NCBI GenBank assembly: GCA_041656115.1
Contig: JBBAED010000001.1
Span: forward strand, 1-64,000
Source: Dehalococcoidales bacterium
Lineage (GTDB): Bacteria; Chloroflexota; Dehalococcoidia; Dehalococcoidales; UBA5627
Direction: 5' to 3'
Length of the DNA: 64,000 bases
Shown: positions 16,450 to 24,960 of the stretch, one piece after another
Numbering within the stretch: position 1 is the first letter of the stretch
How the letters are laid out: each line of letters starts with the position of its first letter
Notes under the pieces: model-generated
Database searches by the model: none
The model's input: only the letters and a program-made list of their open reading frames with translations
What the model was told of the DNA's origin: nothing
Position numbers and translations under genes: made by a program

Positions 16450-16919
16450 AAAGACCCGATATCGATGAATATTTTCTGAAGCTTGCCGCCGTTGTTGCCG
16501 AGCGTTCAACTTGTTTACGTCGTCATGTCGGCGCCGTTGCCGTGCGCGATAAGCATATTCTTTCTACCGGATACAACGGGGCTGCCGCCAACTGTAAGGA
16601 TTGTCTTGAACTGGGCTGTCTGCGCAATCAGCTTAATATCCCTTCGGGGGAACGGCACGAAATCTGCCGCGCCATCCACGCCGAGCAGAACGCGATTATT
16701 CAGGCGGCGTTGCATGGGGTTAGTATTGAAGGATGTACTATCTATTGTACGCATACCCCCTGTATTTTATGTGCCAAGATGCTTGCCAACGCGAAGATTA
16801 AGCGCTTTGTTAGTTTTGGGGAGTATAGCGATAATGCTTTTTTGGAGCTTTTTAAGGAAGTAGGGATTGAGTTTGACCTGAAATCCCGCCCCCCCTCCCT
16901 CATTACCTTTTTGGATTGA
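16446..16919 (+). CDS. comEB: Deoxycytidylate deaminase (ComEB-type)
   Basis: Deaminates dCMP to dUMP to supply thymidylate synthesis. 157 residues. The zinc and proton-shuttle motifs are plain: HAEQNAI for the His and catalytic Glu, and [11 protein letters not shown] for the two Cys ligands; an additional Cys-rich stretch ([10 protein letters not shown]) precedes the HAE motif, as in ComEB proteins. It overlaps the kinase gene upstream by four bases. Three Pro-rich residues near the C-terminus are unremarkable. Confidence 0.92.
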   Translation: MKRPDIDEYFLKLAAVVAERSTCLRRHVGAVAVRDKHILSTGYNGAAANCKDCLELGCLRNQLNIPSGERHEICRAIHAEQNAIIQAALHGVSIEGCTIYCTHTPCILCAKMLANAKIKRFVSFGEYSDNAFLELFKEVGIEFDLKSRPPSLITFLD

Positions 16920-17010
16920 TGATTGATACCGCCGCCCCATGTCCCCTTTGTCACCCCACGTCTCCTTTGTCACCCCACGCCCCCCCTTGTCATCCTGCCT
17001 TTCCCCTCTT

Positions 17011-17166
17011 GTCATCCTGAACGCAGTGAAGGATCTAAGAGGACGGGAAATACAGGCTATGAGGTTACCTCAGAAGCACGAAAGAGGCAGCGCTCTACCA
17101 TATAATAGGTAACCGAACACTGCACTATTCACCAACTCCTAGATTCTTCGGCAGGCTCAGAATGAC
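17011..17166 (+). repeat. A element, copy 1 (156 bp)
   Basis: Left end GTCATCCTGA with an ATCCT/AGGAT hairpin, right end TCAGAATGAC with an ATTCT/AGAAT hairpin; conserved interior TACAGGCTATGAGG and CCGAACACTGCACTATTC. It lies after the dCMP deaminase gene and before a GIY-YIG gene. Confidence 0.85.
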
Positions 17167-17175
17167 AAAAAAGGG

Positions 17176-17602
17176 GTGTCTTCGGCAATAAGAAAAGGTA
17201 GCGCCCTACTCTCTCCAATCCAAGCTAAGGTCACGCCATTCCGGATTCTGTGATTCGATTAAAGCGATTTTCTTGTTGCGAGTCCAGCCCTTTAGTTGCT
17301 TTTCGCGAGTTATCGCCGAGATAACATCGGGAGTGCTTTCAACGTAAACAAGATAATCTATGTTGTACTTTTTGGTAAAACCGGGGAGTGATTTTGTTTT
17401 GTGTTCTTCTGCCCTGCGATACATATTATTGGTAACGCCGATGTAGAGGGTACGCTTACTGTTTGTCATGATGTAAACATAGTATTGTGACATTAAAAAA
17501 ACCTCTCGGTAGATTACATCATCAGCCTATGTTTGGGCAAGTCCGTAACCGAACACTGCACTATTCGCTAACCCCTAGATTCTTCGGCAGGCTCAGAATG
17601 AC
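17176..17602. mobile_element. Candidate A-type element carrying a GIY-YIG gene (left hairpin missing)
   Basis: Bases 17176-17212 (GTGTCTTCGGCAATAAGAAA onward) match the interior of A element copy 3 (17906-18047). Bases 17541-17602 match the right half of an A element, ending ATTCT-core-AGAAT and ATGAC. Between the two lies the GIY-YIG gene at 17206-17493 on the opposite strand. The simplest reading is an A element interrupted by, or carrying, a nuclease gene. This is a by-eye alignment and needs confirmation. Confidence 0.5.
17206..17493 (-). CDS. Single-domain GIY-YIG nuclease inside A-family repeat sequence
   Basis: 95 residues, start ATG 17493. The motifs are YYVYIMTNSKRTLYIGVTNN (with a good YIG), an Arg in MYRRAEEHK and the conserved Glu in AITREKQLKGW. 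It is clearly homologous to the 95-residue protein at 15152-15439 and ends with the same NPEWRDL motif. It lies between sequence matching the inside and the right end of an A element, so it may be a passenger or the nuclease of that element. A ribosome site (GAGAGG) lies close upstream. Confidence 0.85.
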   Translation of the reverse strand: MSQYYVYIMTNSKRTLYIGVTNNMYRRAEEHKTKSLPGFTKKYNIDYLVYVESTPDVISAITREKQLKGWTRNKKIALIESQNPEWRDLSLDWRE

Positions 17603-17655
17603 ATTATTGTGTCACCCCGAACGCCCCCTTTTGTCATCTTGAACGCTCCCCTTTT

Positions 17656-17811
17656 GTCATCCTGAACGCAGTGAAGGATCTAAGAGGTCGGGAAATATAG
17701 GCTATGATGTAATCTCAGAATCAGAAAAGAGGAATCGCCCTACCTTATAATCCACAGCCGAACGGTGCACTATCCGCTAACCCCTAGATTCTTCGACAGG
17801 CTCAGAATGAC
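17656..17811 (+). repeat. A element, copy 2 (156 bp)
   Basis: Same ends and length as copy 1; the right hairpin core is TCGACAGGCTC. The stretch before it holds short GTCATCCTGAACGC fragments. Confidence 0.85.
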
Positions 17812-17905
17812 ATTATTATTGTCACCCCACGCCCCCCCTTGTCATCCTGCCTTTCCCCTCTTGTCATCCTGCCTTTCCCCTCTTGTCATCCTGTCTTTTC
17901 CCCTT

Positions 17906-18047
17906 GTCATCCTGAACGCAGTGAAGGATCTAAGAGGACGTGAAATACAGGCTATGAGGTGTCTTCAGCAATAAGAAAGAAGCATCACTCTACCGTATAA
18001 ATGCTCTATTCGCTAACTCCTAGATTCTTCGGCAAGCTCAGAATGAC
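17906..18047 (+). repeat. A element, copy 3 (142 bp, internal deletion)
   Basis: Ends intact. It is 14 bases shorter than the other copies because the CCGAACACTG interior segment is reduced. A further partial right half follows at 18056-18127. Short CTTGTCATCCTG fragments precede it from 17830. Confidence 0.8.
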
Positions 18048-18185
18048 AAATGGGGGGATCGCCCTACCATATAATAGGTAACCAAATAGTGCTCTATCCT
18101 CTAACTCCCAGATTGCTTCACTTCGCCCCCCGCAACAAAGTAACACAAAAAAAATAAAAAAACCTCAAAAAACTTAAAATACCCC

Positions 18186-18214
18186 TTGACACGCCCATCC
18201 ATTATATGTAGTAT
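18186..18214 (+). promoter_or_regulatory. Sigma70 promoter of the surface-protein unit
   Basis: TTGACA at 18186-18191, a 17-base spacer and TAGTAT at 18209-18214. A small hairpin (CCCGC/GCGGG) follows at 18225-18240, near the expected mRNA 5' end, and could stabilise a highly expressed message. Confidence 0.8.
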
Positions 18215-18267
18215 ATGAGAGAACCCGCTGGTAGGCGGGCTCGCCAAGTAAATAAAAAAGGAGGAAA

Positions 18268-18432
18268 ATGCGATTGGAAACAGCCCGCAAGGGGGATTGT
18301 TGCGTCCGCGACATATACAGATTTATAGGGATAACCATGTCTCTGCAAGAAGTGAAGGAGCCATCGGTTCCTGAATGTTTTGCGGGGATGCAATTGGATA
18401 ATAAATATAAACAAGGAACATATACTCTTTAA
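18268..18432 (+). CDS. Probable 54-codon leader ORF upstream of the surface-protein gene
   Basis: ATG 18268 sits behind a near-perfect AAGGAGG (18258-18264), one of the best ribosome sites in the window, and the frame stays open for 54 codons (MRLETARKGDCCVRDIYRFI at the start). Its TAA at 18430-18432 overlaps the AAGGAG ribosome site of the surface-protein gene, which starts at 18450, so ribosomes ending here could feed that gene. No family is recognised. It could be a regulatory leader peptide, a small protein or chance. Confidence 0.45.
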   Translation: MRLETARKGDCCVRDIYRFIGITMSLQEVKEPSVPECFAGMQLDNKYKQGTYTL

Positions 18433-18449
18433 GGAGAAATAAAAGTCGA

Positions 18450-21400
18450 ATGAAAAATAAAATAATGAAAATATTGGGCGTCGTAATGACGGTTGCCATG
18501 CTCGGTAGTTTTATGGTAGCAGGTGCCCCGGTTTCCGCCGCGGGTTCAGCTCCTTCCGTAAACGACTGGAGCTCCGTAACCATGCCGAATTTGATGCCTG
18601 ATACCGATGTTGAGCTGATTGAACAGGCTGTCGACGACGGCACCATTTTTATCAGCGTCTATTTTGAAGAATCCACTACCATTAAAACTGACGTTGGCAA
18701 TAAGGTAATGACAGCCGAAACTTGGGCGATGTTTAAGTCAACCGACGGCTACAACTGGGAGCTGACCAACATTTATAACCAGCCCCACATTACCGCCATT
18801 GAACCTTCCGCCAACTACAAAAACGACAAAGTCGTTTACGTAGCGGTTGAATCCCTTGGTGCCTACACCACCCTTTATCGCTGTACCGACGGCGCTGATA
18901 TCAAAACCAATAAGGGTGAGATGGGGCAGATTTCCGCCGGACAGGGCGGTAACCTCGTCGCTACTGAGATCTACGACCTCGACAGCTACTACGACGGCAG
19001 TTATGTTTGGCTGCTCGCCGCCACCGATATCGATGCTTTCGCTATCCGTGACGACAGGGGCTTAACTACCATTTGGACCGATATGCAGCTCTCCGAAACC
19101 CTTGGCGGTGCTGATTATTCTGATGCTACCGGTACGGGTGTCGAAGTATACAAAGCCAAGTTCGCCAAAGATTACGCTCAATCGGGTGTTATCTGGGCGG
19201 TCTATTATGATAATGTCGGTTTCGAACCGGCCGCTTTGGTTGACAGAGGCTTGGCAGATGTTTTCGGAACCGACGGCTACGGCATTATTGCCCGCAGTTC
19301 CGGTTCAACCCTCTGGGGCACCAAGATTACCCCGATTGTTCTCGGACCTGAGGATGATGGGATTGCCACCGCATACTGCGACTTCGAATTTTCCACTAAC
19401 TACAACAGTGATGATAACCCCGAGATTTATCTTGCCGTAGGCTTTGATGAAGCCGATGGCAGTAACGGTGTCTGGAGATTCGAAATCGGTTTCTACGGTG
19501 ATGCCGGTGAAAGAACTGCCTTTGATGCCGGTGAAGACGATATTGGTTTCTGCAGTCTCGAAGTTAACGGCACCAATCTGATTGCCGGTGCTTATGATGA
19601 AATCAACGGCGCGGGCGAGTCTACCCAAGTTTGGTTCAGTACCAACAGCGGTACCACCTGGAACCAGGCTGATATCGACCCCACCGGTGAACTTAATTGG
19701 ACCTGTAACATTTTAATCAGTAAATACGGCGCTACCAAGGGCTTAGCCTTTGCTGCCACCGGCGGCGCACAGAGCGCCATCTCGATTTCCGAAGCCGAAG
19801 ATAAGGGCAATATCTGGGCGCAGACCGCTTTTATTGATGATGTTATCGATTCTGTAATAGGTATTGCATTTAATCCGACTAACACCATAGCTTTATTGGT
19901 TACCGAAAATGATGACGACAATCAGAGTGTTTGGGTGACCGATAATGTTAATTCAAAGACTGTTAAATGGAAGAGAATTCTCTGCACCGGATATAACAGT
20001 AATACTATTAACGAATTCGAAAAATTTGATTTTGCTGCCGATGGCTCTGCCTTTATGGTTTTGAACGATGGCGTAATATACAGTTCTACCGATGGCGGCA
20101 AACACTACTCCAAACTAAAGTCCATCCCGAGCTGGGGCAATATTGAAGCTTGGATAATCCCCAACGCTTCCACCGTTTATGCCGCTACCGATGAAGGTTT
20201 CTGGACAACCACTTTGGTTAGCAACAGATTAGCCGATAAGGACCTCGTTTCAATTGCTAAGAGCGGCAATTCCATTGTTGTTGGTGATAATGCCGGCAAA
20301 GCCTATGTTTCCACTGACGGTGGTATCAATTTTGGCGCCGCCATTGCTTGCGGTGATGCTATGGACAATGTTTTCGTTGCCTTTGATGCCAACACCAACG
20401 GTGTTTTCTACTATGCTACCGATAAAGGCAAAGTCGGTGTAGTTACCCTTGACGGCAACAAAGTTAAGGAAACCGGTACCGGAAATAACGTCGAATTGAA
20501 AGATAACGGCGGTAAGGGTGTTGTTGCCAATTTAGGATCTGCCACTGCCATTATCGTTGCTCCGGACAATGCCCTTTATGTTGCCGGTGCTACTAAAGCA
20601 GGCGGCACAACAATCAGCGCTGCAGGAATAGCAGGGGGAACTTTGGATTTCACAGGCAGTGATTCCAGTGCTTTCGCTGATCCCAGTGTTGATATTGAGA
20701 CTAGCCCGTATCTTGTTATGGGTGATTTGATAACATTATTCGGCACGTTTGACGCTGGTGAAGATTTAAGCATGTACGCTGCTGATGTTGTCGCCGATTC
20801 TTCCACTATCATTAGCGGTAAGATTTATGTTGAGGGCGATGATTCAGGAGCCATGGGTTACTTCGAATTTACATATTACGGTGGCTTTGACGGATTCCTT
20901 ATCAAGGGCGAAAACATTGAGGTAGAAGTAGACGGTTTAGTGGTTGGTGAATCTACTTCTTCTTCCGGAGCCGATTCAGTTGAATGCATGCAGAGATTAC
21001 TGCTTGGCCAGTCCGATAACAACTGGGAAGGCCCTGTTACTAACAAAGCCGGCATGAACGGCTTGCAGTACACCGCCGGTTCCAACATCCTCTGGACTGT
21101 TGTTGAAACTCAACTCTATGCCTTCGAAGACTTCTTAAGCGGCAAAACACAAGGTGTTAAAGCTGTTGAAGTTGATGTTGACTACACCTCCGTCACTAAG
21201 ACTGTTGAGGTTTCTTGGACTCACATGAACGAAGATGGCGATACTGTCTATCTCGTTTCCTACCAGAAGACCGGTACTAACACTTCTGCTGCATTCGCTA
21301 CTTACAATGTTAAATCTACTGTTGATGTAGGCAGTACTGTTAAAACCAAGATTTCCGGTCTTGATGCATCGGCCGAATATACCTTTAAGGTTCGCGTTGC

Positions 21401-22052
21401 TAATGACAGCCCGATTCAGAGCCGCTGGTCTGACGGCGTTAAAGTAACCACCTCTGCTTATGTTACTGCTCCGAATCCTGTCAGCCCGTTACAGGCTCAG
21501 CCTCAGTCAGCTACCGCTTCACTCCATCCGACCTTTACCTGGTCCACCGGTGGCGGTGCTGCTAAATACGAATTCCAGCTTAGTGACAGCGCAAGCTTTG
21601 CTAACATCATTGATACCGTAGTTGTTGCCGAAACCGGTTACACCTACAATGGTGACGGTCTTGCTTACGATACCGATTACTACTGGAGAGTTAGGTCTGT
21701 TGCCGCTGATGGCGTCGGTATAAGCGCATGGGCAACCTACAACAACAACGGTGCTCCGTGTGCCTTCCACACTATGGTTGATCCGGATGCCTACAAGGCT
21801 GAATTGACTGTAACCCAGACCGAAACCAAGATTGAACTTACTGTTACCGAGAACAACCCGACTTACACCATCCCGGTACCTGAGTTCACCGTAACCGTTC
21901 CTGTTACCAACCCGCCGGCCACCACGGTTACCAATGTAGTCGAGATTCCTGAACAATCAACCCCGGCTTACATTTGGGCAATCGTTGCAATCGGTGCTCT
22001 GTTAACAATTGCGGTCATCGTCCTGATTATCAGAACCCGCAGAGTAGTCTAA
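18450..22052 (+). CDS. Large surface protein with BNR/Asp-box propeller, FN3 modules and C-terminal membrane anchor; S-layer candidate
   Basis: 1200 residues. A Sec signal peptide occupies residues 1-31 (MKNKIMKILGVVMTVAMLGS, cleavage after VSAA). A long beta-propeller-like region with sialidase-type Asp-box strands follows (SSTDGGKHYSKL, STNSGTTWNQ, STDGGINFG). A fibronectin type III module lies at about 904-1002 (EYTFKVRVANDS) and a second one with the DTDYYWRVRSV strand at about 1007-1110. A Thr/Val-rich stalk comes next, then a single helix near 1172-1193 and the basic end RTRRVV. It is an acidic protein with few Cys. Putative S-layer proteins of Dehalococcoides have BNR repeats and similar size. 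The dedicated promoter, leader and strong terminator fit high expression. Confidence 0.78.
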   Translation: MKNKIMKILGVVMTVAMLGSFMVAGAPVSAAGSAPSVNDWSSVTMPNLMPDTDVELIEQAVDDGTIFISVYFEESTTIKTDVGNKVMTAETWAMFKSTDGYNWELTNIYNQPHITAIEPSANYKNDKVVYVAVESLGAYTTLYRCTDGADIKTNKGEMGQISAGQGGNLVATEIYDLDSYYDGSYVWLLAATDIDAFAIRDDRGLTTIWTDMQLSETLGGADYSDATGTGVEVYKAKFAKDYAQSGVIWAVYYDNVGFEPAALVDRGLADVFGTDGYGIIARSSGSTLWGTKITPIVLGPEDDGIATAYCDFEFSTNYNSDDNPEIYLAVGFDEADGSNGVWRFEIGFYGDAGERTAFDAGEDDIGFCSLEVNGTNLIAGAYDEINGAGESTQVWFSTNSGTTWNQADIDPTGELNWTCNILISKYGATKGLAFAATGGAQSAISISEAEDKGNIWAQTAFIDDVIDSVIGIAFNPTNTIALLVTENDDDNQSVWVTDNVNSKTVKWKRILCTGYNSNTINEFEKFDFAADGSAFMVLNDGVIYSSTDGGKHYSKLKSIPSWGNIEAWIIPNASTVYAATDEGFWTTTLVSNRLADKDLVSIAKSGNSIVVGDNAGKAYVSTDGGINFGAAIACGDAMDNVFVAFDANTNGVFYYATDKGKVGVVTLDGNKVKETGTGNNVELKDNGGKGVVANLGSATAIIVAPDNALYVAGATKAGGTTISAAGIAGGTLDFTGSDSSAFADPSVDIETSPYLVMGDLITLFGTFDAGEDLSMYAADVVADSSTIISGKIYVEGDDSGAMGYFEFTYYGGFDGFLIKGENIEVEVDGLVVGESTSSSGADSVECMQRLLLGQSDNNWEGPVTNKAGMNGLQYTAGSNILWTVVETQLYAFEDFLSGKTQGVKAVEVDVDYTSVTKTVEVSWTHMNEDGDTVYLVSYQKTGTNTSAAFATYNVKSTVDVGSTVKTKISGLDASAEYTFKVRVANDSPIQSRWSDGVKVTTSAYVTAPNPVSPLQAQPQSATASLHPTFTWSTGGGAAKYEFQLSDSASFANIIDTVVVAETGYTYNGDGLAYDTDYYWRVRSVAADGVGISAWATYNNNGAPCAFHTMVDPDAYKAELTVTQTETKIELTVTENNPTYTIPVPEFTVTVPVTNPPATTVTNVVEIPEQSTPAYIWAIVAIGALLTIAVIVLIIRTRRVV

Positions 22053-22123
22053 ACAGGCTGCGCTAAAGGTCTTTGGTAAAAAGAAGATGTCCTGAATTGA
22101 AATAGGGACGCAAACAAAAAACC

Positions 22124-22158
22124 AACCGGAGCCCCCCAAAAGGGGGCTTCGGTTTTTT
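22124..22158 (+). terminator. Strong Rho-independent terminator after the surface-protein gene
   Basis: AACCGGAGCCCCC and GGGGGCTTCGGTT form a 13-bp stem with one mismatch, followed directly by TTTTTT. It is the clearest intrinsic terminator in the window. Confidence 0.93.
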
Positions 22159-22170
22159 ATATCGGAGATT

Positions 22171-22935
22171 GTCTTTGCGAGGAGTGAGCGTCAGCGAATG
22201 ACGTGGCAATCTCGTTCCCCCCCGTCTTTGCGAGGAAGGAGCCGCTAGGCGAGTGACGCGGCAATCTCGTTCCACCACCGTCTTTGCGAGGAGGGAGCCG
22301 CTAGGCGAATGACGCGGCAATCTCGTTCCCTCTCCGTCTTTGCGAGGAGGGAGCGTTAGCGAGTGACGTGGCAATCTCGTTCCCCCACGTCTTTGCGAGG
22401 AATGAGCCGCTAGGCGAATGACGTGGCAATCTCGCCCCTCACCGTCTTTGCGAGGAATGAACCGCTAGGCGAATGACGTGGCAATCTCGTACCCATCCGT
22501 CTTTGCGAGGAAGGAGCCGTCAGGTGAATGACGCGGCAATCTCGCCCCTCACCGTCTTTGCGAGGAGAGAGCCGTTAGGCGAGTGACGTGGCAATCTTGC
22601 CCCTCGCCGTCTTTGCGAGGAGTGAGCCGCCAGGCGAGTGACGCGGCAATCTCGTTCCACCACCGTCTTTGCGAGGAATGAGCCGCTAGGCGAATGACGC
22701 GGCAATCTTGCCCCTCGCCGTCTTTGCGAGGAATGAGCCGCTAGGCGAATGACGTTGCAATCTCGTACCCATCCGTCTTTGCGAGGAAGGAGCCGCCAGG
22801 CGAATGACGTGGCAATCTCCAAGGAATTTAATCTATATGAGATTGCTTCGCTACACTCGCAAAGACAAAGGTACATTTATATGAGATTCTTCGCTTCGCT
22901 CTGAAAGACAGGGGAGGATTGCTTCGCTGCGCTCG
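22171..22935. repeat. 12-copy tandem array of the C long arm plus a terminal C element
   Basis: Twelve direct copies of a unit of about 45 bases (GTCTTTGCGAGGA ... GAGCCGCTAGGCGA ... GACGTGGCAATCTC) start at 22171, 22224, 22280, 22336, 22389, 22444, 22499, 22554, 22609, 22665, 22720 and 22775, a period of 53-56 bases. Between copies are 8-11 variable pyrimidine-rich bases of which a few types recur (TTCCACCACC, CCCCTCGCC, TACCCATCC). The last copy forms a 92-bp C element with an inverted short arm (22775-22866), and two more short arms follow to 22935. Copies differ by point changes and spacers are too short for CRISPR. Confidence 0.92.
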
Positions 22936-23000
22936 CAATGACAGTAATGAATTGTGCTATAATTCAAAAAGAGAGAGAGAGAAACAACGGGAGCCCTAAA

Positions 23001-24239
23001 ATGCCCGAAGAACCGAATTTGGCACAGACCCTCGAACGCATCTTCCCGCCGCACCTCATCGACTTCCTTAAACACGTGGGAGAAAAGGCCGCCGAACGCA
23101 ACGAGCAGGCCTACATCGTCGGCGGAGCGGTGCGTGACCTAATTCTGGGTATTAAAAACTGCGACATTGACCTCACCGTCGAGGGCGATGCGGCGGCGCT
23201 TGCGCGTGAAGTTGCCCCAAACGGCGAGAAAATCACTATTCATCAACAATTTAATACCGCCCGTATCAAATTCGCCGACCTCGATATCGATTTCGCCACC
23301 GCCCGCTCGGAAACCTATGCCCGCCCCGGCGCGCTCCCCAAGGTCACACCGGCAACCCTCACCGCCGACCTCAAAAGGCGCGACTTCACAATTAACGCCA
23401 TGGCAATCGGGCTTTGCGGCGAAAACTACGGTAAGCTCTACGACCCCTATAACGGCAAAAGAGACATTGAGGGTAAAATCCTACGGGTGCTGCATGATAA
23501 GAGCTTTGTTGACGATTCTACGCGTATCTGGAGGGGGCTGCGCTATGAGAAGCGCCTCGGATTTAACTTGGAAGAGCATGCCCTGAATCTTTTACAAAGG
23601 GATATCCCGATGCTCGACACCGTTAGCGGCGAGCGTATCCGCTACGAAATCGAATGCGTGCTGAAAGAGGCGCGCCCCGAGGAAGTTTTGAGTCGCGCTT
23701 ATGAACTGGAGGCACTCGGCAGACTTAACCCTGCGCTTGAGTTTAATCAAAACAGCGCGGATTGCTTTATTCAGGCGCGAGAGACCTCTGCCGAAAAGAT
23801 GCTTGAACCCCTTTATTGGGCTTTACTGACGTTTGCATTAAATATTGAAGAAAAAAATAAGCTGATTACTTATTTGAAACTCCCCAAGCGGATTAGCCAA
23901 ACTTTGCGGGATTGCGCTGCCGTTCGCGAGAGGCTGGCGGAGTTGGCATCTCCAGAGTTAAAAAGGAGCGGGATTTACCGATTGCTGCACGGATTTACGG
24001 ATACGGCGCTTGAGGCGGCGGTTATTTGTGCGGATAATGACGCGAGCCGCGCGGCGCTGGTTTTGTATTTGCAAGAGTTGCAAGGGATAAAGACAATTAT
24101 TACCGGCGACGACCTGCTGGGGGCGGGGATGCGGGGTGGGGAGATTAAATATGTTCTCGACGCAGTCCTGGACGCACGCTTAAACGGCGAAGTGGCTACT
24201 TTTGAAGAGGAGCTTGCCCTTGCAAAAACCCTTTTATAA
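23001..24239 (+). CDS. cca: CCA-adding enzyme / poly(A) polymerase family nucleotidyltransferase
   Basis: Adds or repairs the CCA end of tRNAs. I chose ATG 23001 behind GGGAG, giving 413 residues; an in-frame extension to 22938 runs into repeat sequence. Class II nucleotidyltransferase head: IVGGAVRDLILG (G near residue 41) and the metal-binding DIDLTVEG (Asp55 and Asp57), then the RRDFTINAMAIGL motif and RIWRGLRYEKRLGF neck. The C-terminal body is divergent. The initiator tRNA in this window already encodes CCA, so a repair role is plausible. Poly(A) polymerase activity cannot be excluded by sequence. Confidence 0.92.
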   Translation: MPEEPNLAQTLERIFPPHLIDFLKHVGEKAAERNEQAYIVGGAVRDLILGIKNCDIDLTVEGDAAALAREVAPNGEKITIHQQFNTARIKFADLDIDFATARSETYARPGALPKVTPATLTADLKRRDFTINAMAIGLCGENYGKLYDPYNGKRDIEGKILRVLHDKSFVDDSTRIWRGLRYEKRLGFNLEEHALNLLQRDIPMLDTVSGERIRYEIECVLKEARPEEVLSRAYELEALGRLNPALEFNQNSADCFIQARETSAEKMLEPLYWALLTFALNIEEKNKLITYLKLPKRISQTLRDCAAVRERLAELASPELKRSGIYRLLHGFTDTALEAAVICADNDASRAALVLYLQELQGIKTIITGDDLLGAGMRGGEIKYVLDAVLDARLNGEVATFEEELALAKTLL

Positions 24240-24489
24240 ACCCCGTTTGCCATGAGCTTATACCCACTCGTTCGCCCTGAGCTTGTCGAAGGGTCTAAAG
24301 AACGAGGGAGAAAGGCCACGAACGGCTAAACTCTACTGTCTTTGCGAGCGTAGCGAAGCAATCTCTAACAGATAAACTCCGCTGTCTTTCAGAGCGAAGC
24401 GAAGAATCTCATATAGATTAAAATTTCTTGGAGATTGCCACGTCACTCGCCTGACGGCTCACTCCTCGCAAAGACAATCCAAATTCCGA

Positions 24490-24644
24490 GCACCCTGAGC
24501 CTGTCGAAGAATCTGGGAGTTGCCGAATAGTGCAGCGTTCGGTTACTGTTTATACAGCAGAGCGATGCCTCTTTTTTGCTTTCAAAGTCACCTTATAGCC
24601 TATGCTTCACGTCCTCTTAGATCCTTCACTTCGTTCAGGATGAC
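24490..24644 (-). repeat. A element, copy 4 (about 155 bp, inverted)
   Basis: Inverted relative to copies 1-3. The end at 24490 is slightly decayed (CACCCTGAGCCTGTCG), the other end keeps ATCCT/AGGAT and ATGAC. Confidence 0.8.
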
Positions 24645-24794
24645 AAAAGAGACCCATCCGCCCTGAGCTTATACCCACTCGTTCGCCCTGAGCTTGTCGA
24701 AGGGTCCAACGAACGAGGAGAAACTAAGACTACTATTCGACAGCCGTTATGGTTCGACAGGCTCACCACGAACGGCTGGAGCATTCCTATTACT

Positions 24795-24950
24795 GTCATT
24801 CTGAGCCTGCCGAAGAATCTAGGGGTTAGCGGATAGCGCAGCGTTCGGTTACTGTTTATACAGTAGAGCGAAACCTCTTTCGTGCTTCCGAGGTCACCTC
24901 ATAGCCTATACTTCTCGTTCTCTTAGATCCTTCACTTTGTTCAGGATGAC
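24795..24950 (-). repeat. A element, copy 5 (156 bp, inverted)
   Basis: Both end hairpins intact (ATTCT/AGAAT and ATCCT/AGGAT); same length as copies 1 and 2. Confidence 0.85.
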
Positions 24951-24960
24951 AAAAGGGCAC

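Larger units (their letters stand above)
24260..24958. repeat. Mixed block of A, B and C elements between cca and degV
   Basis: Contains a B half near 24268-24330, C arms in inverse order (24339-24474), A copy 4, a 96-bp B element at 24680-24775 and A copy 5. It lies between convergent genes; no gene is supported. Confidence 0.88.

Noticed and set aside
18220..18450. Riboswitch (cyclic di-GMP or cobalamin type) in the surface-protein leader
   Set aside because: No conserved GEMM or B12-box sequence found; the region is better explained by a leader ORF with a ribosome site.
22171..22866. Possible CRISPR array (12 repeats with short spacers)
   Set aside because: Repeat units of about 45 bases vary between copies, spacers are only 8-11 bases and recur, and no cas gene is nearby; the unit is the same C arm found dispersed elsewhere.
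22063..22876. Open frames on the minus strand rich in LPRHSP, LLAKT and SQRRG motifs
   Set aside because: These are translations of the tandem C repeats; no ribosome site, and the frames follow repeat boundaries, not genes.
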